Assembly (NCBI RefSeq): GCF_028069655.1
Contig: NZ_JAMCOS010000001.1
Coordinates: 3,812,001-3,876,000, forward strand
From: Acidovorax sp. NCPPB 4044
GTDB taxonomy: Bacteria; Pseudomonadota; Gammaproteobacteria; Burkholderiales; Burkholderiaceae_C
Length of the DNA stretch: 64,000 nt
Reading direction: 5' to 3'
The notes beneath the pieces were generated by a model that made no database searches, had not been told where the DNA came from, and saw nothing but the letters and a program-made list of their open reading frames with translations. The translations under genes were made by a program, and so were the position numbers. Below are positions 55,606-64,000 of the stretch, in pieces (within the stretch, counting starts at the first letter, position 1; every line of letters starts with the position of its first letter).

Positions 55606-57411
55606 TCAGGCCAGGGCCGCGTCGGTATCCATGAGCGGCTTGGAGCCGGCGCGCGCCGTGCGCATCAGCGTGGCCGTCTCGGGGAACAGCTTGGCGAAGT
55701 AGAAGCGCGCCGTCTGCAGCTTGGCCTGGTAGAACGGATCGGTGTCGCCGGCGGCGATCTTGCGCAGCGCCACCTGCGCCATGCGCGCGAACATGTAGCC
55801 GAACACGAGGTGGCCCGCCACGCGCAGGTAGTCCACGGCGGCGGCGCCCACTTCGTCGGGGTTCTGGAATCCCTTGAAGCCGATCTCGGTGGTGAACTTG
55901 GTCATCTGGTCGCCCAGGTAGGCGATGGGGTTGATGAACTCGGCCATCTTCTCGTTCACGCCCTCTTCTTCCACCAGCTTGCCCACCAGCTTGCCGAACT
56001 TCTTGAGCGTGGCGCCGTTGTTGCCCAGGATCTTGCGGCCCAGCAGGTCCAGCGACTGGATGGTGTTGGTGCCCTCGTAGATCATGTTGATGCGGTTGTC
56101 CCGCACGAACTGCTCCATGCCCCATTCCTTGATGAAACCATGGCCGCCGAAGACCTGCATGCACGCATTGGTGGCGATGTGGCCGTTGTCGGTGATGAAG
56201 GCCTTGACGATGGGCGTGAGCAGCGCGACGAGTTCATCGCTGTCCTTGCGCACCTTCTCGTCGGGATGGCTGTGCGCCTTGTCCAGCAGCAGCGTGCAAT
56301 AGATCTGCAGCGCGCGCGCGCCTTCGGCATAGGCCTTGGCCGTGAGCAGCATCTTGCGCACGTCGGGGTGCACGATGATGGGGTCGGCGTCCTTGTCACG
56401 GGCCTTGGTGCCCGAGAGGCTGCGCATCTGCGTGCGGTCCTTCGCGTAGGCCAGCGCGTTCTGGAAGGCCACCTCGGTCAGGCCCAGCGACTGGTTGCCC
56501 ACGCCCAGGCGAGCGGCGTTCATCATCACGAACATCGCGGCAAGGCCCTTGTGCGGCTGGCCCACCAGCGTGCCGATGGCGCCGTCGATGGCGATCTGCG
56601 CCGTCGCGTTGCCGTGGATGCCCATCTTGTGCTCCAGGCCCGCGCAGAAGATCGGGTTGCGATCTCCCAGCGAGCCGTCGGCGTTCACGTTGAACTTGGG
56701 CACGACGAACAGGCTGATGCCCTTGCTGCCCTTGGGCGCATCGGGCAGGCGGGCCAGCACCAGGTGCACGATGTTCTCGGTGAAGTCGTGCTCGCCCGCG
56801 CTGATGAAGATCTTGTTGCCGGTGATCTTGTAGGTGCCTTCGGGCGCGCCGGCCACGGGCTCGGCCTTGGTGCGCAGCAGGCCCAGGTCGGTGCCGCAGT
56901 GGGGCTCGGTCAGGCACATCGTGCCGGTCCACTCGCCGCTGGTCAGCTTGGGCAGGTAGAGCTTCTTCTGCTCGGGCGTGCCGTGCGCGTGCAGGGCCTC
57001 GTAGGCGCCATGCGACAGGCCGGGGTACATCGTCCAGGCCTGGTTGGCACTGTTGAGCATTTCGTAGAGGCACTGGTTCAGCACGAACGGCAGGCCCTGG
57101 CCGCCGTACTCGGGCTCGCACGACAGCGCCGCCCATCCGCCCTCCACGTACTGTCCGTAAGCTTCCTTGAAACCCTTGGGCGTGGTGACTTCATGCGTCG
57201 CCTTGTCGAGGTGGCAGCCTTCCTCGTCGCCGCTGATGTTCAGGGGGAAGGCCACGCCCGCCGCGAACTTGCCGGCCTCTTCCAGCACGGCATTGACCGT
57301 GTCGGCATCGACCTCCGCATGCCGGGGGATCGCCTTGAACTCCTCCGTGACCTGGAAAACCTCGTGGAGGACGAATTGCATGTCGCGCAGGGGGGGCGTG
57401 TAGGTCGGCAT
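55606..57411 (-). CDS. Long acyl-CoA dehydrogenase (DmdC-type)
   Basis: FAD-dependent dehydrogenase of 601 residues, about 200 longer than classical acyl-CoA dehydrogenases because of a C-terminal domain. Start MPTYTPPLRDMQFVLHEVF with AAGGAG before the ATG. MCLTEPHCGTDLG, KIFISAGEHD and IYEGTNTIQ (with the catalytic Glu region) are intact. First step of the operon's oxidation pathway, next to its TetR regulator. Confidence 0.95.
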   Translation of the reverse strand: MPTYTPPLRDMQFVLHEVFQVTEEFKAIPRHAEVDADTVNAVLEEAGKFAAGVAFPLNISGDEEGCHLDKATHEVTTPKGFKEAYGQYVEGGWAALSCEPEYGGQGLPFVLNQCLYEMLNSANQAWTMYPGLSHGAYEALHAHGTPEQKKLYLPKLTSGEWTGTMCLTEPHCGTDLGLLRTKAEPVAGAPEGTYKITGNKIFISAGEHDFTENIVHLVLARLPDAPKGSKGISLFVVPKFNVNADGSLGDRNPIFCAGLEHKMGIHGNATAQIAIDGAIGTLVGQPHKGLAAMFVMMNAARLGVGNQSLGLTEVAFQNALAYAKDRTQMRSLSGTKARDKDADPIIVHPDVRKMLLTAKAYAEGARALQIYCTLLLDKAHSHPDEKVRKDSDELVALLTPIVKAFITDNGHIATNACMQVFGGHGFIKEWGMEQFVRDNRINMIYEGTNTIQSLDLLGRKILGNNGATLKKFGKLVGKLVEEEGVNEKMAEFINPIAYLGDQMTKFTTEIGFKGFQNPDEVGAAAVDYLRVAGHLVFGYMFARMAQVALRKIAAGDTDPFYQAKLQTARFYFAKLFPETATLMRTARAGSKPLMDTDAALA

Positions 57412-57484
57412 GTGGGGGACTCCTTGGAACGGTGCTTTGGATGGGGTGGAAGCGGGTATCTGGGAAAAAAGCGAAAACAGGAAC

Positions 57485-58156
57485 TCAGTCGCCCGCGGGC
57501 CGGACGGCGCAGCGGGCGAGGATGTTGTCGAAGCCGGCATTGGCGCGGTCGATGGAGCCGGGCGTCTGCAGGAAACGCGCTTCGTAGTGGAGCGCGAGGA
57601 TGAGGCCGTGGATCTCGAACAGCATCTGGTCGGAATCCACGTCGGCGCGCACTTCGTCCAGTTCCTTGCACTGGTCGATGGCGCGGCGCATGGCGGCATG
57701 CCAGGTCAGCACGGAGTTGGCGAGCGTGTCGCGCACGGGGCCCGTGCGGTCGTCGAACTCCACCGCGCCGCTGATGTAGATGCAGCCCGAGTCGATCTCG
57801 ATGGACGTGCGCTTCATCCAGTTGTCGAAGAGCGCGCGCAGGCGCGGCAGGCCGCGCGATGCCGACATGGCGGGATAGAACACTTCCTGCTCGAAGCGCA
57901 TGTGGTACTCGCGCACCACGGAGATCTGCAGCTCTTCGCGCGAACCGAAGTGCGCGAAGACGCCCGACTTGCTCATGCCGGTCACGTCGGCGAGCGCGCC
58001 GATGGACAGACCCTCCAGCCCGATGTGCGTGGCCAGGCCCAGCGCGGCATCGACGATGGCCGCCTTGGTCTGCTGGCCCTTCTGGAGCGCACGGCCCTCG
58101 CGCGTGGTGGCCGCTCGCGGGGTTTTGATGGAGATGGTGGACGACACGGACTGCAC
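57485..58156 (-). CDS. TetR-family regulator of the beta-oxidation operon
   Basis: 223 residues from a GTG at 58156. HTH: LSIGALADVTGMSKSGVFAHFGSREELQ (about 49-76). The ligand domain (TetR_C) follows, with GCIYISGAVEFDDRTGPVRDTL. First gene on the strand, 73 nt before the acyl-CoA dehydrogenase, so it probably represses its own operon and is released by an acyl-CoA. A candidate operator lies 10 nt upstream. Confidence 0.92.
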   Translation of the reverse strand: MQSVSSTISIKTPRAATTREGRALQKGQQTKAAIVDAALGLATHIGLEGLSIGALADVTGMSKSGVFAHFGSREELQISVVREYHMRFEQEVFYPAMSASRGLPRLRALFDNWMKRTSIEIDSGCIYISGAVEFDDRTGPVRDTLANSVLTWHAAMRRAIDQCKELDEVRADVDSDQMLFEIHGLILALHYEARFLQTPGSIDRANAGFDNILARCAVRPAGD

Positions 58157-58165
58157 GAAATAAAA

Positions 58166-58178
58166 CGAACGATCGTGC
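58166..58178. promoter_or_regulatory. Candidate TetR operator
   Basis: GAACGATCGTGC is a 12-nt palindrome around ACGATCGT with one mismatched pair, 10-22 nt before the TetR start codon and next to an AT-rich TTTTA/TATTTT stretch that could be the promoter. Confidence 0.55.
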
Positions 58179-58300
58179 TATTTTGCAGCAAAAGGAATCC
58201 CGCACGCCAGCCCCGGGCGGGCGGCTGGCCGGGTTTCAGGGTAAACACCGAGTCGCGCCCGGGCCCCCTGATTGCCTGCCCGCATGCGTGCGGGCCAGCG

Positions 58301-58987
58301 CTACAGCAGCAGCGCGAGCGTGGCGTCGAGGTGTTCGGTGGGCACGCGGCGCAGGCCGGTGCGCGCGTAGCGCTGGAGCCTGCCGCGCACGAGGTCGCAG
58401 AGAGCGGCGGCGCGCAGGTTGGCATCGGCCATCGGCGTGGCCGATCCCGCGGCTTCGGCGGCCGGGCGCAGGCACTGGCGCAGCGTGGATTCGATCCGGT
58501 CGAAGAACTGGTTCATGCGCTGCTGCAGGCGCTCATGCTCGAAGACGAGCGCATCGCCGACCATCACGCGCACCATGCCCGGGTTGCGCTCGCCGAACTG
58601 CAGCACCATGGCGACCACCCGGGCCGCGCGGTGCGCGCCGTCCGCAGGGCCGGCATCGCCCGCCCCGGAGCCGCCGCGCTCCATGATCTGGCCGATCAGC
58701 GAGAACACCGACTGCTCGATGAAATCGATCAGCCCCTCGAACATCTGCGCCTTGCTGGCGAAATGCCGGTACAGGGCCGCCTCGCTGACCTCCAGCCGGG
58801 CCGCGAGCGCAGCGGTGGTGATGCGGTCCGAGCCGGGCTGCTCCAGCATGGCGGCGAGGGCCTGCAGGATCTGCACGCGCCGCTCGCCAGGCTTGGGCCT
58901 GCGGCGGGGCGCCGGCCCGGGCCCGGAGGCCGTCGCGGCCTCGGCCACGGCGCTGTCGTCGGAAGGGGATGGAACGGTGTCTTGCAT
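58301..58987 (-). CDS. slmA: Nucleoid occlusion factor SlmA-like TetR protein
   Basis: DNA-binding division inhibitor that keeps FtsZ off the nucleoid. 228 residues from MQDTVPSPSDD at 58987. HTH: RITTAALAARLEVSEAALYRHFASKAQMFEGLIDFIE (about 56-92), identical in layout to SlmA; the C-terminal QRYARTGLRRVPTEHLDATLALL is typical. Usually beside argB in betaproteobacteria; here a two-component system lies between. Confidence 0.92.
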   Translation of the reverse strand: MQDTVPSPSDDSAVAEAATASGPGPAPRRRPKPGERRVQILQALAAMLEQPGSDRITTAALAARLEVSEAALYRHFASKAQMFEGLIDFIEQSVFSLIGQIMERGGSGAGDAGPADGAHRAARVVAMVLQFGERNPGMVRVMVGDALVFEHERLQQRMNQFFDRIESTLRQCLRPAAEAAGSATPMADANLRAAALCDLVRGRLQRYARTGLRRVPTEHLDATLALLL

Positions 58988-59051
58988 GGTGCAACAGCGG
59001 TGTGCAATTGATTCTCGCACAGGGCTCCGTTGCCTCTTTTTGCGGCAACCG

Positions 59052-60503
59052 CTACGCCGGCCCCGCGGGAATCGACACGGTGGCGAGCAGGCCGCGCCCC
59101 TGCGCGCCCGCACCGAGCTGCAGGGCACCGCCATGCACCCGGGCGATCTCGTCGGCGATCGCCAGCCCCAGGCCCGTGCCCTCGCCGGCCGCCCCGGGCA
59201 CGCGGTAGAAGCGCTGCAGCACCCGGCCGCGCTCGGATTCGGCAATCCCGGGCCCATCGTCCTCGACCTGCAGGAAAGCGGCGCCACCGGTGCCCATGCC
59301 GCAACGCAGGGTCACGCTGCCGCCCTCCGGCGTGTACTTGATGGCGTTGTCCACCAGGTTGGAGAGCAGTTCCCGCAGCAGCCAGCCATGGCCGTTCGCC
59401 TGGGCGGGGGCGACCTCCAGGCCGAGGTCCAGGCCCTTGGCGGTGGCAGCGTCGAGGAACGCCTCCAGGATGCTTTCGCACAGGGCCTTGAGGTCCACGC
59501 GCTGCATCGGCTGGCCATCCAGCCCGCCCGCGTCGGCACGCGAGAGGGCCAGCAGCTGGTGCGCGAGCTTGGAGGTGCGGCGCGCCGCATGCCGGAGCTT
59601 TTCGATCTCTTCCGCTCCTAAAAAAATAGCAGACTTTTCAATGAATCCGGCGGCATGAAGGCTTTTTTGCTCCAAACCCTGCACTCCTCCCTCCCGCGCC
59701 CTGCCCGCTGCCCGCGCCGAGAGCGCCCAGGCTTCCACCTGTGCCTGCAGCCCGGCCAGCGGGGTGCGCAGCTGGTGGGCGGCATCGGCCACGAAGCGGC
59801 GCTGGCCCTCGGTCTGCGCGTTCACGAGGGCAAAGAGCCGGTTGAGTGAATTCACGAGGGGCCGCACTTCGGCAGGCGACGCCGACTCGGAAATCGGGCT
59901 CAGGTCGCGCGGGGAGCGCCGCTCCACCGCCTCGGCCAGGTCTACCAGCGGCTTGAAGGCCCGCCGCACCGCCCAGTGGATGGCCAGCCCCGCTGCCGCC
60001 ACCAGCACGAGGTTGGGCAGCAGCACACGCAACAGCATCTGCTTGCCCCACTGCTGCCGCGGATCGGAGCCGTCGGCCAGCGCCACCACCAGCTCGCCGG
60101 CCCCCGTCCGGGTGCGCTGCACCGCGATGCGGTAGGTGACGCTGTCGTACTCGGCGCTGTGGAATTCCGGATCGTGCGTGGGCGGCACCGCGCTGTAGAC
60201 CCAGTGGTCGCCCAGCAGGATGCGGCCCGAGAGGTCCTGCACGCTGTAGCCCGCATAGCCGGCGTTCTGCCGCAGGAACTCTTCCACCGGCGGGGCCAGC
60301 AGCAGCACCGGCGCCCCGCCGTCGCGCAGCGGCGGCGCCACCACCGAGTCGGCCAGCGCGGGCAGCAGGCGCATCAGCCGCTGGTCGTGGCGGCTGGCAG
60401 CCTCGTCCGCCGACCGGTAGTCCAGCCAGGCCCCCACGAGGGCCAGCACGCACAGCGGCAGCACCAGCAGCAGCAGCAGGCGATTGCGCAGGGCGGAGGT
60501 CAT
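59052..60503 (-). CDS. QseC/TctE-like sensor histidine kinase carrying repeat D in frame
   Basis: Inner-membrane sensor of 483 residues. Two membrane helices (about 10-27 and 160-178) flank a periplasmic sensor domain, then HAMP-like, DHp with His243 (AAHQLRTPLAG), N-box LVDNAIKY, G1 EDDGPGIAESE and G2 GTGLGLAIADEI. Between the DHp helices, residues about 283-297 (HAAGFIEKSAIFLGA) are encoded by copy D of the 44-nt repeat, a bulge in the hairpin turn that relatives should lack. Follows its response regulator gene after an 89-nt gap. Confidence 0.9.
   Translation of the reverse strand: MTSALRNRLLLLLVLPLCVLALVGAWLDYRSADEAASRHDQRLMRLLPALADSVVAPPLRDGGAPVLLLAPPVEEFLRQNAGYAGYSVQDLSGRILLGDHWVYSAVPPTHDPEFHSAEYDSVTYRIAVQRTRTGAGELVVALADGSDPRQQWGKQMLLRVLLPNLVLVAAAGLAIHWAVRRAFKPLVDLAEAVERRSPRDLSPISESASPAEVRPLVNSLNRLFALVNAQTEGQRRFVADAAHQLRTPLAGLQAQVEAWALSARAAGRAREGGVQGLEQKSLHAAGFIEKSAIFLGAEEIEKLRHAARRTSKLAHQLLALSRADAGGLDGQPMQRVDLKALCESILEAFLDAATAKGLDLGLEVAPAQANGHGWLLRELLSNLVDNAIKYTPEGGSVTLRCGMGTGGAAFLQVEDDGPGIAESERGRVLQRFYRVPGAAGEGTGLGLAIADEIARVHGGALQLGAGAQGRGLLATVSIPAGPA
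59614..59657 (+). repeat. 44-nt palindromic repeat, copy D, inside a coding sequence
   Basis: GCTCCTAAAAAAATAGC, a 9-nt spacer, then AATGAATCCGGCGGCATG. It has diverged most in the palindrome (two changes in the left arm), which removes the stop codons other copies would create in this frame. Lies wholly within the histidine kinase gene. Confidence 0.88.
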
Positions 60504-60592
60504 GTCGGGGGATGGGGCAGGAAAAGGGGCAGGAAGAGCAGAAAGATCGGTCGGCGGCCGGGAGCCCGCGTGCCCGGCGCCGTGCGGAGCGC

Positions 60593-61312
60593 TCAGGCGG
60601 CCCCGGGCGGGCACAGTTCCAGCCGGTAGCCGAAGCCCCGGATGGAGCGCAGCGCCACGCCGCTGGGCTCGAGCTTGCTGCGCAGCCGCGACACATACAC
60701 CTCCACCGCATTCGGCGTGATCTCCTTGTCCCAGCCGGTCAGCGCCTGCACCAGCTTCTCCTTGCTGGCCGGCTTCGGGGCATGGATCATCAGGTACTCC
60801 AGCACCGTCCATTCGCGGGGGCCCAGCTCGATCGTCTGCCGCGCAGCCGGCCCGCCCTCCGCCGCGGGGCAACGCACGCTCACGCTCCGGCCGGCGGTGT
60901 CGAGCTCCAGCGGCCCGAAGCTCAGCACCGCGGTGGTGGCCGCCTGCGAGCGGCGCAGCAACGCGCGCAGCCGGGCCAGCAGCTCGGGCAGCTCATAGGG
61001 CTTCACCATGTAGTCGTCGGCGCCCAGGTCCAGGCCCTGAACGCGGTCGTGCAAGGCATCGCGCGCGGTGAGGATCAGCACCGGCATCGACGGGTTGGCC
61101 ATGTCCGGACGGCGCAGGCAGCGGGTGAGTTCGAGGCCATCCATGCCGGGCAGGCCGATGTCGATGATCGCGGCATCGAAGGTTTCGCCGCGCAGTACTT
61201 CCTCGGCGCGCTCGCCGCTGCCCACCCAATCGACGGCATAGCCGGCATCGGTCAGGCCCAGCTTGATTCCGCTGGCCAGCATCACGTCATCTTCGACCAG
61301 CAGGAGGCGCAT
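60593..61312 (-). CDS. OmpR-family response regulator
   Basis: 239 residues: receiver domain with phospho-acceptor Asp51 (AIIDIGLPG) and acidic pair Glu7/Asp8, then a winged-helix effector domain (about 135-235, ending GVALRSIRGFGYRLEL). Upstream of its kinase on the same strand. Resembles QseB/TctD; target genes not identified. Confidence 0.93.
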   Translation of the reverse strand: MRLLLVEDDVMLASGIKLGLTDAGYAVDWVGSGERAEEVLRGETFDAAIIDIGLPGMDGLELTRCLRRPDMANPSMPVLILTARDALHDRVQGLDLGADDYMVKPYELPELLARLRALLRRSQAATTAVLSFGPLELDTAGRSVSVRCPAAEGGPAARQTIELGPREWTVLEYLMIHAPKPASKEKLVQALTGWDKEITPNAVEVYVSRLRSKLEPSGVALRSIRGFGYRLELCPPGAA

Positions 61313-61387
61313 CGCGTTCGCAGCCCTATCCGCGGAGCCGGCAGGCCGGCCCCGGTCCGCCAGCGGCCACCGTGGAAGCCATGCCTT

Positions 61388-62278
61388 TCAGTGGCTGCGG
61401 ATCATGGTGCCGTACGCCTGCTCGGTCAGGATCTCCAGCAGCATGGCATGGGGTACGCGGCCATCCACGATGTGCACCGAATTGACGCCGCTCTTGGCTG
61501 CATCGATGGCGCCGGCCAGCTTGGGCAGCATGCCGCCCGAGATGGTGCCGTCGTCCACCAGTTCGTCGATCTCGCGGGCCGTGAGTTCGGTGATCAGCTC
61601 GCCCGCCTTGTTCAGCACGCCCGGGATGTTGGTGAGCATCATGAGCTTCTCGGCCTTGAGCACCGAGGCCAGCTTGCTGGCGACCACGTCGGCGTTGATG
61701 TTGAAGCTCTCGTTGTCCTCGCCGAAGCCCAGCGGGCTGATCACGGGGATGAAGGCATCGTCCTGCAGCGCTTTCACCACGCTGGGGTCGATGGAGACGA
61801 TGTCGCCCACCTGGCCGATGTCGTGCTCCTTGGCAGGGTCGTCCTTGTCGGCGAGCTTGAGCTTGCGCGCGCGGATCAGGCCGCCATCGCGCCCCGTGAG
61901 GCCCACGGCCTTGCCGCCAGCCTGGTTGATCAGGCCCACGATGTCCTGCTGCACCTCGCCGGCCAGCACCCATTCGACCACTTCCATGGTTTCGGCATCG
62001 GTCACCCGCATGCCCTGGATGAAGTGGCCCTGCTTGCCCAGTCGCTTGAGCGCGGTCTCGATCTGCGGGCCGCCGCCGTGCACCACCACGGGGTTCATGC
62101 CGACCAGCTTGAGGAGCACCACGTCCTCGGCGAAGTCGGCCTGCAGTGCCGGGTCGGTCATGGCATTGCCGCCGTACTTGATGACGATGGTCTTGCCGTG
62201 GAACTTGCGGATGTAGGGCAGTGCCTGGGCCAGGATCTCGGCCTTGTCCCGGGGGGCGATGGATTGCAGATCGGTCAT
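61388..62278 (-). CDS. argB: N-acetylglutamate kinase
   Basis: Second step of arginine synthesis; phosphorylates N-acetylglutamate. 296 residues with VIKYGGNAM (ATP site), VHGGGPQI and the C-terminal [12 protein letters not shown] typical of ArgB. First of the conserved argB-slmA neighbourhood. Confidence 0.97.
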   Translation of the reverse strand: MTDLQSIAPRDKAEILAQALPYIRKFHGKTIVIKYGGNAMTDPALQADFAEDVVLLKLVGMNPVVVHGGGPQIETALKRLGKQGHFIQGMRVTDAETMEVVEWVLAGEVQQDIVGLINQAGGKAVGLTGRDGGLIRARKLKLADKDDPAKEHDIGQVGDIVSIDPSVVKALQDDAFIPVISPLGFGEDNESFNINADVVASKLASVLKAEKLMMLTNIPGVLNKAGELITELTAREIDELVDDGTISGGMLPKLAGAIDAAKSGVNSVHIVDGRVPHAMLLEILTEQAYGTMIRSH

Positions 62279-62412
62279 GGAGGAACGCTCGACGTGAAAA
62301 ACAGGGGCTGCACGGGGTGGAAAAACCGCATTGTGCCCGCTCCACCCGCGGTGGCGTCAGGAGCCGCCACCCGGGCGGACCGGGTCGCTGGCGGGACTGG
62401 GGGCCCTGGGCC

Positions 62413-63516
62413 TCAGTGCCGCAGCCAGGCCGGCACCTTGAACCGCACGATGGCCAGGTACGCCGTCACATAGGTCAGGCCGAACAGGCCGCAGAACACC
62501 ATCAGCATGGGCGTGTTGCTCCAGAAGAGCACGGCCGGCACCACGGTGAGCATGGTGAAACCCCACAGGTAGGGCGAGGTGCGGTTGTTGCGCATGAGCA
62601 CGCGCCGCGATTCGTCGTCGTGGAAGACGCCGCGCACGATGCGGCGATAGATCAGCTGGTGGAAATGCAGCGCATCGGCGACGCCCGGCGACACCCCCCT
62701 CGCCAGCTTGCGGTAGCTGGAGAACAGGGTCTCCCATACCGGATACATCAACAGCAGCATCGGGAACCACGGGGACACCTCGCGGTTGCGCTGCACCAGC
62801 GCGATGCTGCTGAGCGCGATCATCACCCCCCAGATATAGGCCCCGCTGTCGCCCGCGAACAGCATTCCCCGCGGGTAGTTCCAGACCAGGAATCCCATGG
62901 TGGCGGCCGCCGTGCAGATCAGCAGCGATGCGAGGGCACGGTCGCCCACCTGCAGGCTCACGTGGGCCAGCGCCAGGCAGACGATGAGCGCCACCATCGC
63001 GGCCAGCCCGTTGTAACCGTCGATGATGTTGAACGCATGTGGAAGCCCCGCCACGGCCAGCACCACGATGGCCATGCCCACCCAGGGCATCTCGACCAGA
63101 TGGGCATCCAGCCAGGGCAGGCCCAGCCGGGGCAGGTTCATGTTGAGCACCATCAGCGCGACCCCGCCGGACATCGCCGTCAGCAGCAGCCGGTAGCGCA
63201 CGGTGAGACGCTGCGTCATGTCTTCGAGCAGGCCGCCGATGGCCGCGGGCAGCAGGGACGCCAGCCACCAGCCTACCCAGGAGCCGAGCCGAAGCGAACC
63301 CGGATCCCCCAGCCAGAGCGACTGGAACGCGCCGAGCGCCCAGCTGACGCCCATGCCGGCCAGCAGCGCGGCGCCGCCGAGCCGGGGCACGTCGCCCAGG
63401 TGGAAGCGCTGCGGCATGGCCTCGCCATAATTCGCGGCGTGCCCCCGCCCCCAACGGACGATGCAGGCAGCGGTCAGGGCCGTCACCAGAAAACTGACCA
63501 GAGACAACCAGATCAT
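62413..63516 (-). CDS. Glycosyltransferase family 4 (WecA/MraY-like polyprenyl-P sugar-1-P transferase)
   Basis: Membrane enzyme of 367 residues with about 10-11 helices. Cytoplasmic motifs of the family: GGLLEDM (acidic Mg site), HAFNIIDGYNGLAAM with the DGxNGL-type catalytic Asp, RGMLFAGDSGAY, and HFHQLIYRRI. Starts a lipid-linked glycan on undecaprenyl phosphate. Its start overlaps the GT2 stop by 4 nt. Confidence 0.92.
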   Translation of the reverse strand: MIWLSLVSFLVTALTAACIVRWGRGHAANYGEAMPQRFHLGDVPRLGGAALLAGMGVSWALGAFQSLWLGDPGSLRLGSWVGWWLASLLPAAIGGLLEDMTQRLTVRYRLLLTAMSGGVALMVLNMNLPRLGLPWLDAHLVEMPWVGMAIVVLAVAGLPHAFNIIDGYNGLAAMVALIVCLALAHVSLQVGDRALASLLICTAAATMGFLVWNYPRGMLFAGDSGAYIWGVMIALSSIALVQRNREVSPWFPMLLLMYPVWETLFSSYRKLARGVSPGVADALHFHQLIYRRIVRGVFHDDESRRVLMRNNRTSPYLWGFTMLTVVPAVLFWSNTPMLMVFCGLFGLTYVTAYLAIVRFKVPAWLRH

Positions 63517-64000
63517 GGGGCGCCGATCCTACGCGGTTCGGCTGTATCCGCGCGCAACAAAGCTCGCGCCTGGCGATACACCGGCGACGCCCACAGCCGG
63601 AAGAGGCTCCGGATATGCCAGGCCAGGTGCGCGCCGCGGCGGCGGCTCGCCCGTTGCCCCACGTGGCCCACCTGCACGGGTACCTTCACCAGGGACAGGC
63701 CCTGCAGGCGCAGGCGCAGGCACAGATCCACATCCTCGCAATACATGAAATACCGCTCGTCGAAGCCACCCGCGGCCTTCCAGGCGGGTGTCGGAAAGAG
63801 CAGGAACGCCGCATTCACCCAGTCGCGCCGGCGGTCCGACCGCTTCAGCACGCGCCTGCGCCACAACGCGGACGGGGTCGGCAGTTCACGCTCGGCATCC
63901 TGCACGGCGCCCTGTCCGTCCACCTGCTCGGGATAGGCACACCCGACGCCCGGAGCGGCAGCCGCGCGGCACAGCGGGGCGAAGGGATCGTCATCGAGGA
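63513..64000 (-). CDS. Family 2 glycosyltransferase, N-terminal part beyond the window
   Basis: Open at base 64000; the visible C-terminal part of about 161 residues shows WVNAAFLLFP and KAAGGFDERYFMYCEDVDLCLRLRLQG, the acceptor-side signature of rhamnosyl/galactosyl GT2 enzymes. The track's partial start at 63923 is internal: the frame continues to the edge with DDDPFAPLCR. Probably extends the sugar begun by the WecA-like enzyme. Confidence 0.88.
   Translation of the reverse strand, partial: LDDDPFAPLCRAAAAPGVGCAYPEQVDGQGAVQDAERELPTPSALWRRRVLKRSDRRRDWVNAAFLLFPTPAWKAAGGFDERYFMYCEDVDLCLRLRLQGLSLVKVPVQVGHVGQRASRRRGAHLAWHIRSLFRLWASPVYRQARALLRADTAEPRRIGAP

Noticed and set aside
58276..58296. 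GCCCGCA/TGCGGGC hairpin near the slmA stop as a terminator
   Set aside because: No U-run follows on the minus strand and the stem is only 7 bp.

Overview
The window is a dense, GC-rich chromosomal segment with no plasmid, phage or insertion-sequence genes. The protein sequences and gene order (tyrS / M23 peptidase / anmK, rplM-rpsI, argB-slmA, an S-adenosylhomocysteine riboswitch before ahcY, Bug-type receptors without a transporter, DUF2917 proteins beside a LysR regulator) point to a betaproteobacterium of the Comamonadaceae, most likely Acidovorax or a close relative. That assignment is inference from protein character, not a database result.

Layout. 1-6.1 kb: 3' part of a sensor kinase, glmU, a Crp/Fnr-type regulator divergent from a BLUF blue-light sensor, two DUF2917 genes and a LysR regulator. 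6.1-18.9 kb: housekeeping and envelope genes (tyrS, M23 peptidase, anmK, MFS pump, erpA, bactofilin, rpsI, rplM, a Ser/Thr kinase with a frameshift, rlmJ, rlpA). 18.9-22.5 kb: methyl cycle (metF, tlyA, ahcY with its SAH riboswitch). 22.6-33 kb: an acyltransferase gene, prfC, then six tightly overlapping genes for membrane glycan chemistry. 33-48 kb: transport (two orphan Bug receptors, a Glt-type amino acid ABC system with an extra binding protein, a TRAP system, an Atm1-type ABC exporter), a thioesterase and a second bactofilin. 47.8-58.2 kb: a lyase, then a TetR-controlled beta-oxidation operon. 58.3-64 kb: slmA, a two-component system, argB, and a lipid-linked glycosyltransferase pair running off the right edge.

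The most unusual feature is a 44-nt palindromic repeat present in four full copies and one half copy. Two copies reach into proteins: one sits in frame in the dimerisation hairpin of a histidine kinase and one supplies the last seven residues and stop codon of a HAD phosphatase. Both encode the same peptide signature (HAAG-S/F-IE). This resembles the protein-invading palindromic elements known from Rickettsia. The best candidate for an undescribed pathway is the 25.5-33.0 kb gene set. It looks like a variant of the three-component periplasmic glycosylation systems: a DPM/GtrB-type synthase, an EamA/SMR-type flippase and two GT-C transferases, with an unrecognised secreted glycosidase-like protein and a sugar-phosphatase-like enzyme added.

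Genes were called from reading frames, motifs and spacing only. Starts were moved inward where family length and ribosome binding sites favoured it.
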